Shown here: piece after piece, positions 34,632 to 43,929 of the stretch | How positions within the stretch are numbered: the stretch's first letter is position 1 | Layout: each line of letters begins with the position of its first letter | Notes under the pieces: generated by a model | The model's input: the letters and a program-made list of their open reading frames with translations, nothing else | What the model was told of the DNA's origin: nothing | The model's database searches: none | Assembly (NCBI RefSeq): GCF_000739735.1 | Contig: NZ_BBJF01000002.1 | Span: 102,247-166,246, forward strand | Length of the DNA: 64,000 nt | Reading direction: 5' to 3' | Source: Paraburkholderia ginsengisoli NBRC 100965 | GTDB lineage: Bacteria; Pseudomonadota; Gammaproteobacteria; Burkholderiales; Burkholderiaceae | Position numbers and translations under genes: made by a program

Positions 34632-35708
34632 ATGGAAGAAAGCAAGAAAGGCTCGGCTGGACTGACTGCTGAAAAGAGCAAGGCGCTGGCTGCCGCGCTC
34701 GCGCAGATCGAAAAGCAGTTCGGCAAAGGGTCGGTCATGCGGCTCGGCGCAGGTGAGGTAGTCGAAGACATCCAGGTGGTCTCAACCGGATCGCTCGGCC
34801 TCGACATCGCGCTGGGCGTCGGCGGTTTGCCGCGTGGCCGTGTGGTCGAAATCTATGGCCCGGAATCGTCCGGTAAAACTACGCTGACGCTGCAAGTCAT
34901 CGCTGAAATGCAGAAGATCGGCGGCACGGCGGCGTTTATCGACGCAGAACACGCGCTGGACATCCAGTACGCGGGCAAGCTCGGCGTGAATGTGAACGAC
35001 CTGCTGGTTTCGCAGCCGGACACCGGTGAACAGGCGCTCGAAATCGCCGACGCGCTGGTGCGCTCGGGCTCGATCGACATGATCGTGATCGACTCGGTTG
35101 CGGCACTCGTGCCGAAGGCTGAAATCGAAGGCGAAATGGGTGACTCGCTGCCGGGTCTGCAAGCGCGTTTGATGTCGCAGGCGCTGCGTAAGCTCACCGG
35201 CACGATCAAGCGCACGAACTGCCTTGTGATCTTCATCAATCAGATCCGTATGAAGATCGGTGTGATGTTCGGCAACCCGGAAACCACCACGGGCGGTAAC
35301 GCGCTGAAGTTCTATGCGTCGGTGCGTCTGGACATTCGCCGTATCGGTTCGATCAAGAAGAACGACGAAGTGATCGGCAACGAAACGCGCGTGAAGGTCG
35401 TCAAAAACAAGGTGTCGCCACCGTTCCGGGAAGCGATTTTCGACATTCTGTACGGCGAGGGTATTTCGCGTCAGGGCGAAATCATCGACCTGGGCGTGCA
35501 GGCCAAGATCGTTGACAAGGCCGGCGCCTGGTACAGCTATAGCGGCGAGCGGATCGGTCAGGGCAAGGACAACGCGCGTGAATTCCTGCGCGAAAATCCG
35601 GACATCGCTCGCGAGATCGAAAACCGTATCCGCGAATCGCTGGGCGTCAATGCAATGGCGGAAGCCGTGACCGGCGCAGGCGCTGAAGTCGCGGACGAAG
35701 AAGAGTAA
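34632..35708 (+). CDS. recA: Recombinase RecA
   Basis: The strand-exchange ATPase that forms filaments on single-stranded DNA, drives homologous recombination and activates LexA self-cleavage. The 358-residue length is normal. Walker A is GPESSGKT (residues 76-83), the conserved FIDAEHALD and Walker [12 protein letters not shown] follow, then DNA-binding loop 1 ([20 protein letters not shown]) and loop 2 ([24 protein letters not shown]). The acidic C-terminal tail is short. The ATG at 34632 has AAGGA six bases upstream. It is induced through the LexA box and is followed 7 bp later by recX. Confidence 0.98.
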   Translation: MEESKKGSAGLTAEKSKALAAALAQIEKQFGKGSVMRLGAGEVVEDIQVVSTGSLGLDIALGVGGLPRGRVVEIYGPESSGKTTLTLQVIAEMQKIGGTAAFIDAEHALDIQYAGKLGVNVNDLLVSQPDTGEQALEIADALVRSGSIDMIVIDSVAALVPKAEIEGEMGDSLPGLQARLMSQALRKLTGTIKRTNCLVIFINQIRMKIGVMFGNPETTTGGNALKFYASVRLDIRRIGSIKKNDEVIGNETRVKVVKNKVSPPFREAIFDILYGEGISRQGEIIDLGVQAKIVDKAGAWYSYSGERIGQGKDNAREFLRENPDIAREIENRIRESLGVNAMAEAVTGAGAEVADEEE

Positions 35709-35715
35709 GCATCAA

Positions 35716-36423
35716 GTGATACGCAAGGGTCGACCGTTGTCCAATGACGGACGCCATTCGGCCGGCTCGCGCGACGAAGACGACGATTCGTTCGATCCGT
35801 TCGAATCGTTCGACGCACACGATCGCGTTGCGGGCCACGGCCCGCAGCGCGCGCAGTCCGAACCCTCGCAGTCTTCCGCCTCGGATCCATCGGAGATCAC
35901 CTATACCCGTTCGCGTCGCATACCAGGCGAAGCGAAACCGGGGCAAGACGAAGCAAAAAAATCCCAACGTCCGGCACGTTCGCTTAAAGGGCGCGCGCTC
36001 GGCTATCTGTCGCGCCGGGAATACAGCCGCGCGGAACTTGCTCGCAAACTGAAGCCGTTCGTCGAAGAAACCGATTCGCTCGACACCGTGCTCGACGCGC
36101 TGGAAGCCGAAAACTGGCTGTCGGATTCGCGTTTCGCGGAAAGTCTGATTCACCGGCGCTCGTCGCGGCTGGGCGCGACCCGGATTCTCGGTGAGCTGAA
36201 ACAGCATGCGGTCGACCAGACGCTCGTCGAGGAAGCCAGCGCGCAATTGCGCGAAACCGAACTCGCGCGCGCTCAAGCCGTCTGGCGCAAAAAGTTCGGC
36301 CACCTTCCTGAAACGCCGGTCGAGCGGGCCAAGCAGACGCGCTTTCTGGCGTCGCGCGGTTTCTCGGGCGCAACGATCGGCAAAATCCTCAAAGGCCTCG
36401 ACGAGGAGTGGGGCGGCGATTAG
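35716..36423 (+). CDS. recX: Regulatory protein RecX
   Basis: An inhibitor of RecA filament growth, cotranscribed with recA. The three-helix repeat region begins at about residue 88 (SLKGRALGYLSRREYSRAEL, then LEAENWLSDSRFAESLIHRR and KQTRFLASRGFSGATIGKIL). The first 85 residues are acidic and low complexity, making the protein (235 residues) longer than the usual 150-170. The GTG at 35716 is taken as start because the frame is open and close to recA, but a TTG seven codons later or a later internal start is possible, so the N-terminal extension is uncertain. Confidence 0.9.
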   Translation: MIRKGRPLSNDGRHSAGSRDEDDDSFDPFESFDAHDRVAGHGPQRAQSEPSQSSASDPSEITYTRSRRIPGEAKPGQDEAKKSQRPARSLKGRALGYLSRREYSRAELARKLKPFVEETDSLDTVLDALEAENWLSDSRFAESLIHRRSSRLGATRILGELKQHAVDQTLVEEASAQLRETELARAQAVWRKKFGHLPETPVERAKQTRFLASRGFSGATIGKILKGLDEEWGGD

Positions 36424-36589
36424 CCGCGTTGACTCCGGGGGTCGTTTTTGGGACTTCTCTGTTGGCCGCACACCCTTTTCCTCGGAGACCGGCGCCCAGT
36501 CTCGCAGCCGGGGTTGTGCATTCCAACCTGTCCCATATACCCAGTATGCTAAAATTCGTGGGTTTTCCAATCCGGCCTTTCCTTCCCGC

Positions 36590-37315
36590 ATGCCGCTCTC
36601 CCCGCCAGTGTCCCGTCAGTTGCGCCACCGTCGCGCAATCAGAGCGGAAGCCTATGAGCGTGCCGATGGCCTGTGGGATGTGGAAGCGTGCTTGACCGAC
36701 GAAAAGCCACGCGATGTGGCGCTTGCGTCGGGCGTCCGGCCCAATGGTCAGCCGATCCATGAACTCTGGCTTCGCATCACCATCGATCGCAAGCTCAACG
36801 TCGTCGACGCCGAGGCATCGTCCGACTGGGTGCCCTATCCTGGTTTGTGCCAAGTCAGCAATCCCGCCTACCGTGCCCTCATCGGGCTCAATCTCCGTCA
36901 CAACTTTCGTCGCGATGCTGCCCGTTTGCTGGGCGGCACGGCCGGTTGCACGCATCTCACCGAGTTGTGCGCGATCCTGCCGACCGCCGCGATTCAGGCA
37001 TTCGCCGGCGACGTGTGGAACACGGGTGACACCCCCGGCGGCACGCAAGGCGCGAGCGCAGGTTCAGGAGACGAATCGCCTAACAGCACAGGCGAGCATT
37101 CCAACGACAAACCGCCATTCCAGCTGGGACGCTGCCACGCGCTGCGTTTCGACGGCGAGGCGGTGCAACAGTTTTATCCGCGCTGGTATGGTCACGCGCC
37201 GCGTTCAGCGGATCGCGCGGCATCGTCAGGCGACAGCGGCAACGCGTCCGGCATGAACGACGGCAGCGGAAACGAAGTTCAATCCAACTCTCAGACTGAA
37301 GGGAATCACGCATGA
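36590..37315 (+). CDS. DUF2889 domain protein
   Basis: A 241-residue soluble protein of the DUF2889 family, common in Burkholderiales. The domain covers residues about 5-135: [20 protein letters not shown], then [44 protein letters not shown] and [20 protein letters not shown], with the GCTHL motif conserved. The C-terminal 100 residues are low complexity (Gly, Ser, Asn, Asp) apart from a conserved-looking [23 protein letters not shown] stretch (36 residues from the Gly/Ser linker). Its stop overlaps the sucC start (ATGA), implying coupling with the succinyl-CoA synthetase genes. The function is unknown. Confidence 0.85.
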   Translation: MPLSPPVSRQLRHRRAIRAEAYERADGLWDVEACLTDEKPRDVALASGVRPNGQPIHELWLRITIDRKLNVVDAEASSDWVPYPGLCQVSNPAYRALIGLNLRHNFRRDAARLLGGTAGCTHLTELCAILPTAAIQAFAGDVWNTGDTPGGTQGASAGSGDESPNSTGEHSNDKPPFQLGRCHALRFDGEAVQQFYPRWYGHAPRSADRAASSGDSGNASGMNDGSGNEVQSNSQTEGNHA

Positions 37316-38481
37316 AGATTCACGAGTACCAGGGTAAGGAAATCCTGCGGAAATTCGGCGTCGCGGTACCGCGCGGCAAGCCGGTCTTCTCGGTGGATGA
37401 TGCGGTCAAGGCCGCGGAAGAGCTGGGCGGCCCGGTGTGGGTCGTGAAGGCTCAGATCCACGCGGGTGGCCGTGGCAAGGGCGGCGGCGTGAAGGTCGCC
37501 AAGTCGCTGGAACAGGTTCGCGAATACTCGAACCAGATCCTCGGCATGCAGCTCGTCACGCACCAGACCGGTCCGGAAGGCCAGAAGGTGAATCGCCTGC
37601 TGATCGAAGAAGGCGCTGACATCAAGAAGGAACTGTATGTCGGCCTCGTGATCGATCGCGTTTCGCAGAAGATCGTCGTGATGGCATCGAGCGAAGGCGG
37701 CATGGACGTCGAAGAAGTCGCGGAAAAGACGCCTGAGCTGATCCACAAGATCGCTGTCGATCCGTCGACCGGCCTGAAGGACGCTGAGGCCGACGAGCTT
37801 GCAACGAAGATCGGCGTGCCCGCCGCTTCGCTGCCGCAAGCGCGCTCGATCCTGCAAGGTCTGTACAAGGCATTCTGGGAAACCGACGCATCGCTCGCCG
37901 AAATCAACCCGCTGATCCTGACCGGCGACGGCAAGGTCATCGCGCTGGACGCCAAGTTCAACTTCGATTCGAACGCACTGTTCCGTCATCCGGAAATCGT
38001 TGCGTACCGCGATCTGGACGAAGAAGATCCGGCTGAAGTCGAAGCATCGAAGTTCGACCTCGCGTACATCTCGCTCGACGGCAACATCGGCTGCCTCGTG
38101 AACGGCGCTGGCCTCGCAATGGCAACGATGGACACCATCAAGCTGTTCGGCGGCGAACCGGCGAACTTCCTGGACGTGGGCGGTGGCGCCACGACCGAGA
38201 AGGTCACGGAAGCGTTCAAGATCATGCTGAAGAACCCGAACCTGACCGCGATTCTGGTCAACATTTTCGGCGGCATCATGCGCTGCGACGTGATCGCGGA
38301 AGGCGTGATCGCGGCGTCGAAGGCCGTGTCGCTGAAGGTGCCGCTCGTGGTGCGCATGAAGGGCACGAACGAAGACCTGGGCAAGAAGATGCTCGCTGAA
38401 TCCGGTCTGCCGATCATCGCGGCGGACAGCATGGAAGAAGCGGCTCAGAAGGTCGTCGCGGCCGCTTCGGGCAAGGCGTAA
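37312..38481 (+). CDS. sucC: Succinyl-CoA synthetase, beta subunit
   Basis: The nucleotide-binding subunit of the TCA-cycle enzyme that converts succinyl-CoA and ADP to succinate and ATP. The 389-residue length matches. An ATP-grasp domain starts at [31 protein letters not shown] and [13 protein letters not shown] (Mg-binding) are visible, followed by the CoA-ligase domain with [25 protein letters not shown] and [15 protein letters not shown]. The start overlaps the upstream DUF2889 stop. SucD follows after an unusually long 137-bp gap. Confidence 0.97.
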   Translation: MKIHEYQGKEILRKFGVAVPRGKPVFSVDDAVKAAEELGGPVWVVKAQIHAGGRGKGGGVKVAKSLEQVREYSNQILGMQLVTHQTGPEGQKVNRLLIEEGADIKKELYVGLVIDRVSQKIVVMASSEGGMDVEEVAEKTPELIHKIAVDPSTGLKDAEADELATKIGVPAASLPQARSILQGLYKAFWETDASLAEINPLILTGDGKVIALDAKFNFDSNALFRHPEIVAYRDLDEEDPAEVEASKFDLAYISLDGNIGCLVNGAGLAMATMDTIKLFGGEPANFLDVGGGATTEKVTEAFKIMLKNPNLTAILVNIFGGIMRCDVIAEGVIAASKAVSLKVPLVVRMKGTNEDLGKKMLAESGLPIIAADSMEEAAQKVVAAASGKA

Positions 38482-38538
38482 GCCAAGCCCCAGAGGCTTT
38501 TGCCAGAATTAACCAGGATTACGAATGGCGGCGCGGGA

Positions 38539-38587
38539 GTGGCGCATGAGCGACGCGGGCGAAGAGCATCCCGCTTCGTGGCGCCAC
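38539..38587 (+). promoter_or_regulatory. Structured intercistronic hairpin between sucC and sucD
   Basis: GTGGCGC (38539-38545) pairs with GCGCCAC (38581-38587), enclosing a GCGGG/CCCGC stem. It lies 31 nt upstream of sucD. There is no T-run, so an mRNA-stability or translation role is more likely than termination. Confidence 0.4.
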
Positions 38588-38618
38588 CGCATGACGCCAA
38601 ACGAACAGAGGTCAATAC

Positions 38619-39500
38619 ATGTCGATTCTGATTAACAAAGACACCAAGGTCATCACGCAGGGCATCACCGGCAAGACCGGTCAGTTCCACACGCGTGCTT
38701 GCCGTGAATATGCAAACGGCCGCGAAGCGTACGTTGCAGGCGTGAACCCGAAGAAGGCCGGCGAAGATTTCGAAGGCATTCCTATCTACGCGAGCGTCGC
38801 TGAAGCCAAGGCTGAAACGGGCGCGACCGTGTCGGTGATTTACGTTCCGCCGGCAGGCGCTGCTGCCGCAATCTGGGAAGCGGTCGAAGCCGACCTGGAC
38901 CTCGCAATCTGTATCACGGAAGGCATTCCCGTCCGTGACATGATCGAGCTCAAGGCACGCATGCGCGCAAAGAACAGCAAGACGCTGCTGCTCGGACCGA
39001 ACTGCCCGGGCACGATCACGCCGGACGAACTGAAGATCGGCATCATGCCGGGTCACATCCACCGCAAGGGCCGCATCGGCGTCGTGTCGCGTTCGGGCAC
39101 GCTGACGTATGAAGCAGTCGGCCAGTTGACGGCGATCGGCCTCGGCCAGTCGTCGGCGGTCGGTATCGGCGGCGACCCGATCAACGGTCTGAAGCACATC
39201 GACGTGATGAAGATGTTCAACGACGATCCGGATACGGACGCCGTCATCATGATCGGCGAAATCGGCGGTCCGGACGAAGCGAATGCCGCCGAGTGGATCA
39301 AGGACAACATGAAGAAGCCGGTGGTCGGCTTCATCGCCGGCGTCACGGCGCCTCCGGGCAAGCGCATGGGCCATGCTGGCGCGCTGATCTCGGGCGGTGC
39401 GGATACGGCTGAAGCGAAGCTGGAAATCATGGAAGCGTGCGGCATTAAAGTCACGAAGAACCCGTCGGAAATGGCGCGTCTTCTGAAGGCGATGCTGTAA
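38619..39500 (+). CDS. sucD: Succinyl-CoA synthetase, alpha subunit
   Basis: The CoA-binding, phosphohistidine subunit, 293 residues. The Rossmann CoA site is QGITGKTGQFHTRACREYA. GPNCPGTITPDELKIGIMPG and SRSGTLTYEAV follow, and the active-site His lies in the GHAGALISGG segment. It pairs with SucC and is followed by a strong terminator. The AGAGG at 38608-38612 serves as ribosome site. Confidence 0.97.
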   Translation: MSILINKDTKVITQGITGKTGQFHTRACREYANGREAYVAGVNPKKAGEDFEGIPIYASVAEAKAETGATVSVIYVPPAGAAAAIWEAVEADLDLAICITEGIPVRDMIELKARMRAKNSKTLLLGPNCPGTITPDELKIGIMPGHIHRKGRIGVVSRSGTLTYEAVGQLTAIGLGQSSAVGIGGDPINGLKHIDVMKMFNDDPDTDAVIMIGEIGGPDEANAAEWIKDNMKKPVVGFIAGVTAPPGKRMGHAGALISGGADTAEAKLEIMEACGIKVTKNPSEMARLLKAML

Positions 39501-39573
39501 AGCGAAATTCGCGCGCTGTAGCGGCGCGATTTTTGTTACGCTTACGAAGTCCTTTCGTGAGCGAGCGGTCCTG

Positions 39574-39609
39574 AAAAGCGGGGGAGTTTTAGACTCCTCC
39601 GCTTTTTTT
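39574..39609 (+). terminator. Intrinsic terminator after sucD
   Basis: AAAAGCGGGGGAGT and ACTCCTCCGCTTTT pair with one wobble around a short loop, followed by seven Ts. Confidence 0.92.
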
Positions 39610-39669
39610 ATTGCCCGCTCGTTGTCCGCTGGTTGCCTGTGGGCCAGATTTTTTCTTATTCTTCCTTTC

Positions 39670-40374
39670 ATGCTCGAGTTCCTCACCACCCTCCATTGGG
39701 GCGCGGTCTTCCAGATCATCGTCATCGACATCCTGCTGGGTGGCGATAACGCCGTCGTGATCGCGCTGGCCTGCCGCAATTTGCCGCCGTCGCAACGCAT
39801 ACGCGGGGTGCTATGGGGAACGGCGGGCGCGATCGTGCTGCGGGTCGCGCTGATCGCATTCGCGGTCGTGCTACTCGACGTGCCGTTGCTGAAATTTGCT
39901 GGCGGGCTGTTGCTGCTATGGATCGGCGTGCGTCTGATGGCGCCGGCGCACGACGCGCACGAGAACGTCAAGCCGGCCGACCGACTGATGTCGGCGATCA
40001 AGACCATCATCGTCGCGGATGCAGTGATGAGCCTCGACAACGTGATTGCGATCGCGGGCGCCGCTGAAACCGCCGAGCCCGAGCATCGCCTCGCGCTGGT
40101 GATCTTCGGTCTGGTGGTGAGCATTCCGCTGATCGTGTGGGGCAGCCAGCTTGTCCTCAAGCTGCTCGACCGCTTCCCGATCGTCATCCTGCTTGGCGCC
40201 GCATTGCTGGGCTGGATCGCGGGCGGCCTGATCGTCAACGACCCGGCCGGCGACCGTTGGCCGATCCTCGACTCGCCCGCCGCCGAATACGGCATGAGCA
40301 TCGCGGGGGCGTTGTTCGTCGTGATCCTCGGTTATCTGTTGAAACGCCGCAATGCGAGGCGCGCGGCGGCCTGA
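39670..40374 (+). CDS. TerC-family integral membrane protein
   Basis: A 234-residue protein with about seven TM helices. It carries the TerC/YjbE acidic motifs IIVIDILLGGDNAVVIALAC in TM1 and TIIVADAVMSLDNVIAIAGA in the second half, an internal duplication with DN pairs that likely bind a metal. Members such as YkoY/YceF and Alx export manganese or support metallation of secreted proteins. The name TerC (tellurite) is historical. The start at 39670 (MLEFLTTLHWG) is preferred over an in-frame extension. It follows sucD after a terminator. Confidence 0.92.
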   Translation: MLEFLTTLHWGAVFQIIVIDILLGGDNAVVIALACRNLPPSQRIRGVLWGTAGAIVLRVALIAFAVVLLDVPLLKFAGGLLLLWIGVRLMAPAHDAHENVKPADRLMSAIKTIIVADAVMSLDNVIAIAGAAETAEPEHRLALVIFGLVVSIPLIVWGSQLVLKLLDRFPIVILLGAALLGWIAGGLIVNDPAGDRWPILDSPAAEYGMSIAGALFVVILGYLLKRRNARRAAA

Positions 40375-40525
40375 GGCCGACGGTCCTTGCAGTCTCACGG
40401 TCACGCATGCGCGCCCGGACCAGAAGCAGAACTCGCCGCCGCCGTAGCGCATAGCGCAATAACGCTGTAGCGCAACGTTAGCCATTCGGCTGACTGTGAG
40501 CCGCGAGCGTCGCCCGCTACGATTT

Positions 40526-40560
40526 AAACGTCTGTCCCCGATCCGGAGGCAGGCGTTTTT
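40526..40560 (+). terminator. Intrinsic terminator between terC-family gene and pilA
   Basis: AAACGTCTG pairs with CAGGCGTTT (one G-T pair), followed by TTTTT. It separates the TerC transcript from pilA, whose ribosome site follows within 10 nt, so pilA may depend on read-through or on a promoter overlapping the hairpin. Confidence 0.7.
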
Positions 40561-40579
40561 CGTTTCAGGAGGCCTGCCG

Positions 40580-41203
40580 ATGATCGTTACCTTGCCGTAT
40601 TCCCCTTATTCCCAGTCCTCGCTTGCCGCCCGCTCCGTGTTCGGACGAGCGGGCTGGTCCGCGCGGCTCGCGCGCGTCTGCCGCCGCTTCGGCGTTGGCT
40701 TCACGCTGATCGAACTGATGATCGTGCTGGCGATCGTCGGTGTGATCGCCGCCTATGCGATTCCCGCGTACCAGGACTATCTGGCGCGCAGCCGGGTGGG
40801 CGAGGGACTGTCGCTCGCGTCTTCCGCGCGGCTCGCGGTCGCCGAAAACGCCGCGAGCGGCAATGCGTTCAGCGGCGGCTATGCGTCGCCGCCTTCGACC
40901 CGCAACGTCGAGTCCATTCGGGTCGACGACGACACTGGGCAGATCACGATCGCCTTCACGACGCGCGTCGCGCCGGCCGGCTCGAACACGCTGACGCTGG
41001 TGCCGTCGGTGCCCGACAATGCGGATGCACCGACCGCGCGGGTCGCGTTGGCCAAGGATTCGGTGCAGGCCGGCGCGCTCACGTGGGAATGCTTCGCTGG
41101 CGGCAAAACGGCGTCTTCGTTGCCGGCGCCGGGCGCGGGTCCCGCACCTGCCGATGCGCCGACGCTGGCGTCGAATCTCGCCCCGCCGGAATGCCGCTCC
41201 TGA
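40580..41203 (+). CDS. pilA: Type IV pilin / prepilin-like protein
   Basis: A 207-residue pilin. The prepilin peptidase site is G40-F41 in [20 protein letters not shown], with the essential Glu at +5, followed by the hydrophobic assembly helix and [15 protein letters not shown]. The globular part ends with a cysteine pair (WECFAGG and PPECRS) that would form the D-loop disulfide. The leader is 40 residues, far longer than the usual 5-25, but AGGAGG immediately upstream of the ATG at 40580 supports this start. A Pro/Ala/Ser-rich segment near the C-terminus ([19 protein letters not shown]) is a likely O-glycosylation target for the adjacent PglL. Confidence 0.9.
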   Translation: MIVTLPYSPYSQSSLAARSVFGRAGWSARLARVCRRFGVGFTLIELMIVLAIVGVIAAYAIPAYQDYLARSRVGEGLSLASSARLAVAENAASGNAFSGGYASPPSTRNVESIRVDDDTGQITIAFTTRVAPAGSNTLTLVPSVPDNADAPTARVALAKDSVQAGALTWECFAGGKTASSLPAPGAGPAPADAPTLASNLAPPECRS

Positions 41204-41379
41204 GTGAACGGGTGAATGCGGGCGTCGAGCGGCTGATGACTTGCCGCACGAAGGCGAACCACACGTCACGCAGACCGCATGTAAAAGACTGATTTTCGGC
41301 ATATTTCAGCCGGGCCGGCGCACAGCGGTAGGAATTTTTTGTATAGTGCGCCGGTTGCTTGACGCCCTCCGGTTACTCG

Positions 41380-43167
41380 ATGCCCACCCCATTCGCGCGT
41401 TACCTGTCTCTCATTCTGTTGGCTCTCGCGTTGGTGCTGCCTTATGCGGTCGCCAACCACACGTATCCGATTCCGACCTTCTACGCCGAATTCACCGCGC
41501 TTGCGCTGTATCTGCTGACCGGTGCGGGTATCGTCCTGTTGACGGCGACCGCGCGACCGCGCATCGCGTTCGCGTCGCCGACGGTCGCGCTAGTGCCGTT
41601 GCTGTTCGGGCTGGTGCTGGTTGCGCAAGCGGCGCTGCTGCCGGTCGCGCAGCCGTCGATGAACTGGCTCGGCGGCGGCTTCCTGCTCGCGGCATTCATG
41701 GCGGTGCACGCCGGCTATGGCTTCACACGCGCGAAGCTCGACGAAACCGCGCTGCGTTGGGCGGCTGGCGCGTTGATCGTCGGCGGGCTGTTTGCGGTTT
41801 TCAGCCAGGTGATTCAGTTGTTTCACCTGGAGACGCGCGTGGCGCCGTTCGTGGTTGCGTATAACGTGACCGTCGAGCGCCGGCCCTTCGGCAATATGGC
41901 GCAGGCGAACCACCTCGCCACCTATATCGCGTTTGCGATGGCGGGCGCGCTGTTCCTCGTACAGACGCGGCGGCTGGCCGTCGGTATCTGGCTGCTCGTC
42001 TCGACGATCTTCGCAGTGGGACTCGCGTTGACCGTGTCGCGCGGGCCGTGGCTGCAGATGGGCGTGATCGCCGTCGCGGGTTTCTGGATGGCGTTCGCGC
42101 AGATTCGCAGCCAACCGCTGCTGCGCCGTAGCAACCGCGAGTGGCTCATCCCGATCGCGCTGGCCGTGCTGTTCTTCGTGGTCAACGCGCTGATCCGCTG
42201 GGCCAACGTGCGCTATCACCTGGAGCTCGGGCAGTCGGCCGCCGACCGCTTCAAGGACGCCGGCCAGATCGCGCCGCGCCTCGCGCTGTGGAAATACGGC
42301 TGGACGATGTTCCGGACGCATCCGCTGCTGGGCGTCGGCTGGGGCGAGTTTCCGAGCTACCAGTACGAGTTGGTGAAGACGCTTGGCGGCGTTGAGATCG
42401 CCAACAATTCGCACGATATCTTCATCGACCTGCTCGCGAAAACCGGCTTGATCGGCGTGGCGATCGTGCTGTTCGGCCTGGTCGCGTGGCTGGTGCGCGT
42501 GGTGCGCGCCCCGCAAAGCGCGGCGCGCGTGTTCGGCATCGCGCTGATCGGCGTGCTGACGATGCACGCGCTGGTCGAATATCCGCAGCAGTACATGTTC
42601 TTCCTGCTGCCCGCGATGTTCGTGTTCGGCCTGCTGGAGACGCGGCCGCTGCGGCTCGTGCCCGCGCGCCTGTCATTCGGCGCGTTTGCGGTGGTGGTGT
42701 TCGGCGGGTTGGCTGCGCTGTATCCGGTGTATCGCGACTATGCACGCGCAGAGGTGCTGTACTACGGTTCGCGGCCGGCGGAGCAATACACTGCCGATCC
42801 GTCATTCCTGTTCCGCGCGTGGGGCGAGTACGGTCTCGCGACGCTGCAGCCAATGAACTCGCTCGACCTGCAACGCAAGCTCGCGATGCACAGGCAGGCC
42901 ATCGCGCTGCTGCCTGGCGAAACCGTGTTGCGCCGCTATGCGGTGCTGCAGGCGTTGAGCGGAGATACCGCGGCGGCGCTCGACACCGTCGAACGCCTGA
43001 AGATATTTGCGGAGGAACTGAAGGATTGGCCGTCGCAACTGGGCTATCTGTACCAGTTGACCGACGAGCACAAATCGCTGGCCGGCTTCAAGGCTGAGTT
43101 GGTCAAGCGCTATGGCATGCCGGCGGCGGACGTCAATCAGGACGACGACGAAAGCGACGACGATTGA
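41380..43167 (+). CDS. pglL: PglL/PilO-type protein O-oligosaccharyltransferase (Wzy_C family)
   Basis: A 595-residue inner-membrane protein with about 11-12 TM helices and a C-terminal soluble region of about 150 residues. The Wzy_C/O-antigen ligase core has RRPFGNMAQANHLATYIAFA, VSRGPWLQ, LGVGWGEFPSYQYEL and NNSHDIFIDLLAKTGLIG, with the conserved periplasmic His and Arg residues. The C-terminal tail is helical and TPR-like, and ends in an acidic run. Such enzymes transfer undecaprenyl-linked glycans onto Ser/Thr of pilins and other exported proteins. Its position directly after pilA supports pilin glycosylation, although Burkholderia PglL also modifies many other proteins. Confidence 0.88.
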   Translation: MPTPFARYLSLILLALALVLPYAVANHTYPIPTFYAEFTALALYLLTGAGIVLLTATARPRIAFASPTVALVPLLFGLVLVAQAALLPVAQPSMNWLGGGFLLAAFMAVHAGYGFTRAKLDETALRWAAGALIVGGLFAVFSQVIQLFHLETRVAPFVVAYNVTVERRPFGNMAQANHLATYIAFAMAGALFLVQTRRLAVGIWLLVSTIFAVGLALTVSRGPWLQMGVIAVAGFWMAFAQIRSQPLLRRSNREWLIPIALAVLFFVVNALIRWANVRYHLELGQSAADRFKDAGQIAPRLALWKYGWTMFRTHPLLGVGWGEFPSYQYELVKTLGGVEIANNSHDIFIDLLAKTGLIGVAIVLFGLVAWLVRVVRAPQSAARVFGIALIGVLTMHALVEYPQQYMFFLLPAMFVFGLLETRPLRLVPARLSFGAFAVVVFGGLAALYPVYRDYARAEVLYYGSRPAEQYTADPSFLFRAWGEYGLATLQPMNSLDLQRKLAMHRQAIALLPGETVLRRYAVLQALSGDTAAALDTVERLKIFAEELKDWPSQLGYLYQLTDEHKSLAGFKAELVKRYGMPAADVNQDDDESDDD

Positions 43168-43302
43168 AGCCAGTTGCGCCCGGTTACGTCCCGCTGCGCA
43201 GATGCGCAGCTTCAGGGCCTCAGAGCTTCAAAGTTTCAATGATTCAAAGCGTGAGTGAGGAAGCGGGGAAGGGCAACAGCAGGGCGACGACGCAACCCGT
43301 CA

Positions 43303-43779
43303 TCAACCCGCCACCCAATCCCCCGACTTCCCGCCATGCTTCTCCACTACCTTCACATCGGTGATCGTCATCCCGCGATCCACCGCCTTGCACATGTCGT
43401 ACACCGTCAGCAGTCCCACCTGCACGGCCGTTAGCGCTTCCATCTCCACCCCCGTTCGTCCGAGCGTTTCCACCTGCACGGTGCAATGCACTCCGGGCAG
43501 CGTTTCATCGAGTTCGAAGTCCACTTTCACGCGCGTCAGCGCGAGCGGATGACACAGCGGGATCAAGTCGGCGGTGCGCTTCGAGCCCTGGATTGCCGCG
43601 ATGCGAGCGATGCCGATCACGTCGCCCTTTTTTGCGTTGCCGTCGCGAATCAGCGCGAACGTGTCCGGCAGCATGCGGATCGAACCGCGCGCGATCGCGA
43701 TGCGCTTCGTTTCCTCTTTGCCGCCGACGTCCACCATATGCGCCTGGCCGGCCGCGTCGAAATGAGTGAGTTCAGGCAT
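43303..43779 (-). CDS. moaC: Cyclic pyranopterin monophosphate synthase
   Basis: Acts with MoaA in the first step of molybdenum-cofactor synthesis, forming cyclic pyranopterin monophosphate from the cyclic GTP intermediate. The 158-residue length is normal. Conserved segments are [53 protein letters not shown], the [13 protein letters not shown] loop and [21 protein letters not shown], which together hold the active-site Lys, His and Asp. AGGAGCC lies upstream of the ATG at 43777-43779. No other moa gene is present in the window. Confidence 0.97.
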   Translation of the reverse strand: MPELTHFDAAGQAHMVDVGGKEETKRIAIARGSIRMLPDTFALIRDGNAKKGDVIGIARIAAIQGSKRTADLIPLCHPLALTRVKVDFELDETLPGVHCTVQVETLGRTGVEMEALTAVQVGLLTVYDMCKAVDRGMTITDVKVVEKHGGKSGDWVAG

Positions 43780-43929
43780 GTTGGGCTCCTTCAGAGGGCG
43801 CCTATCATAGCAGTGCGGCACAGCCACCCGGATTGCCGCATCGACTGATTACAATTGCTCTGTGCCCGCTATCTTAGTCCGAGCGGCGGGCGGCGTTTTT
43901 CGACTTCGTCACCGACCTTCGATCTCGCG

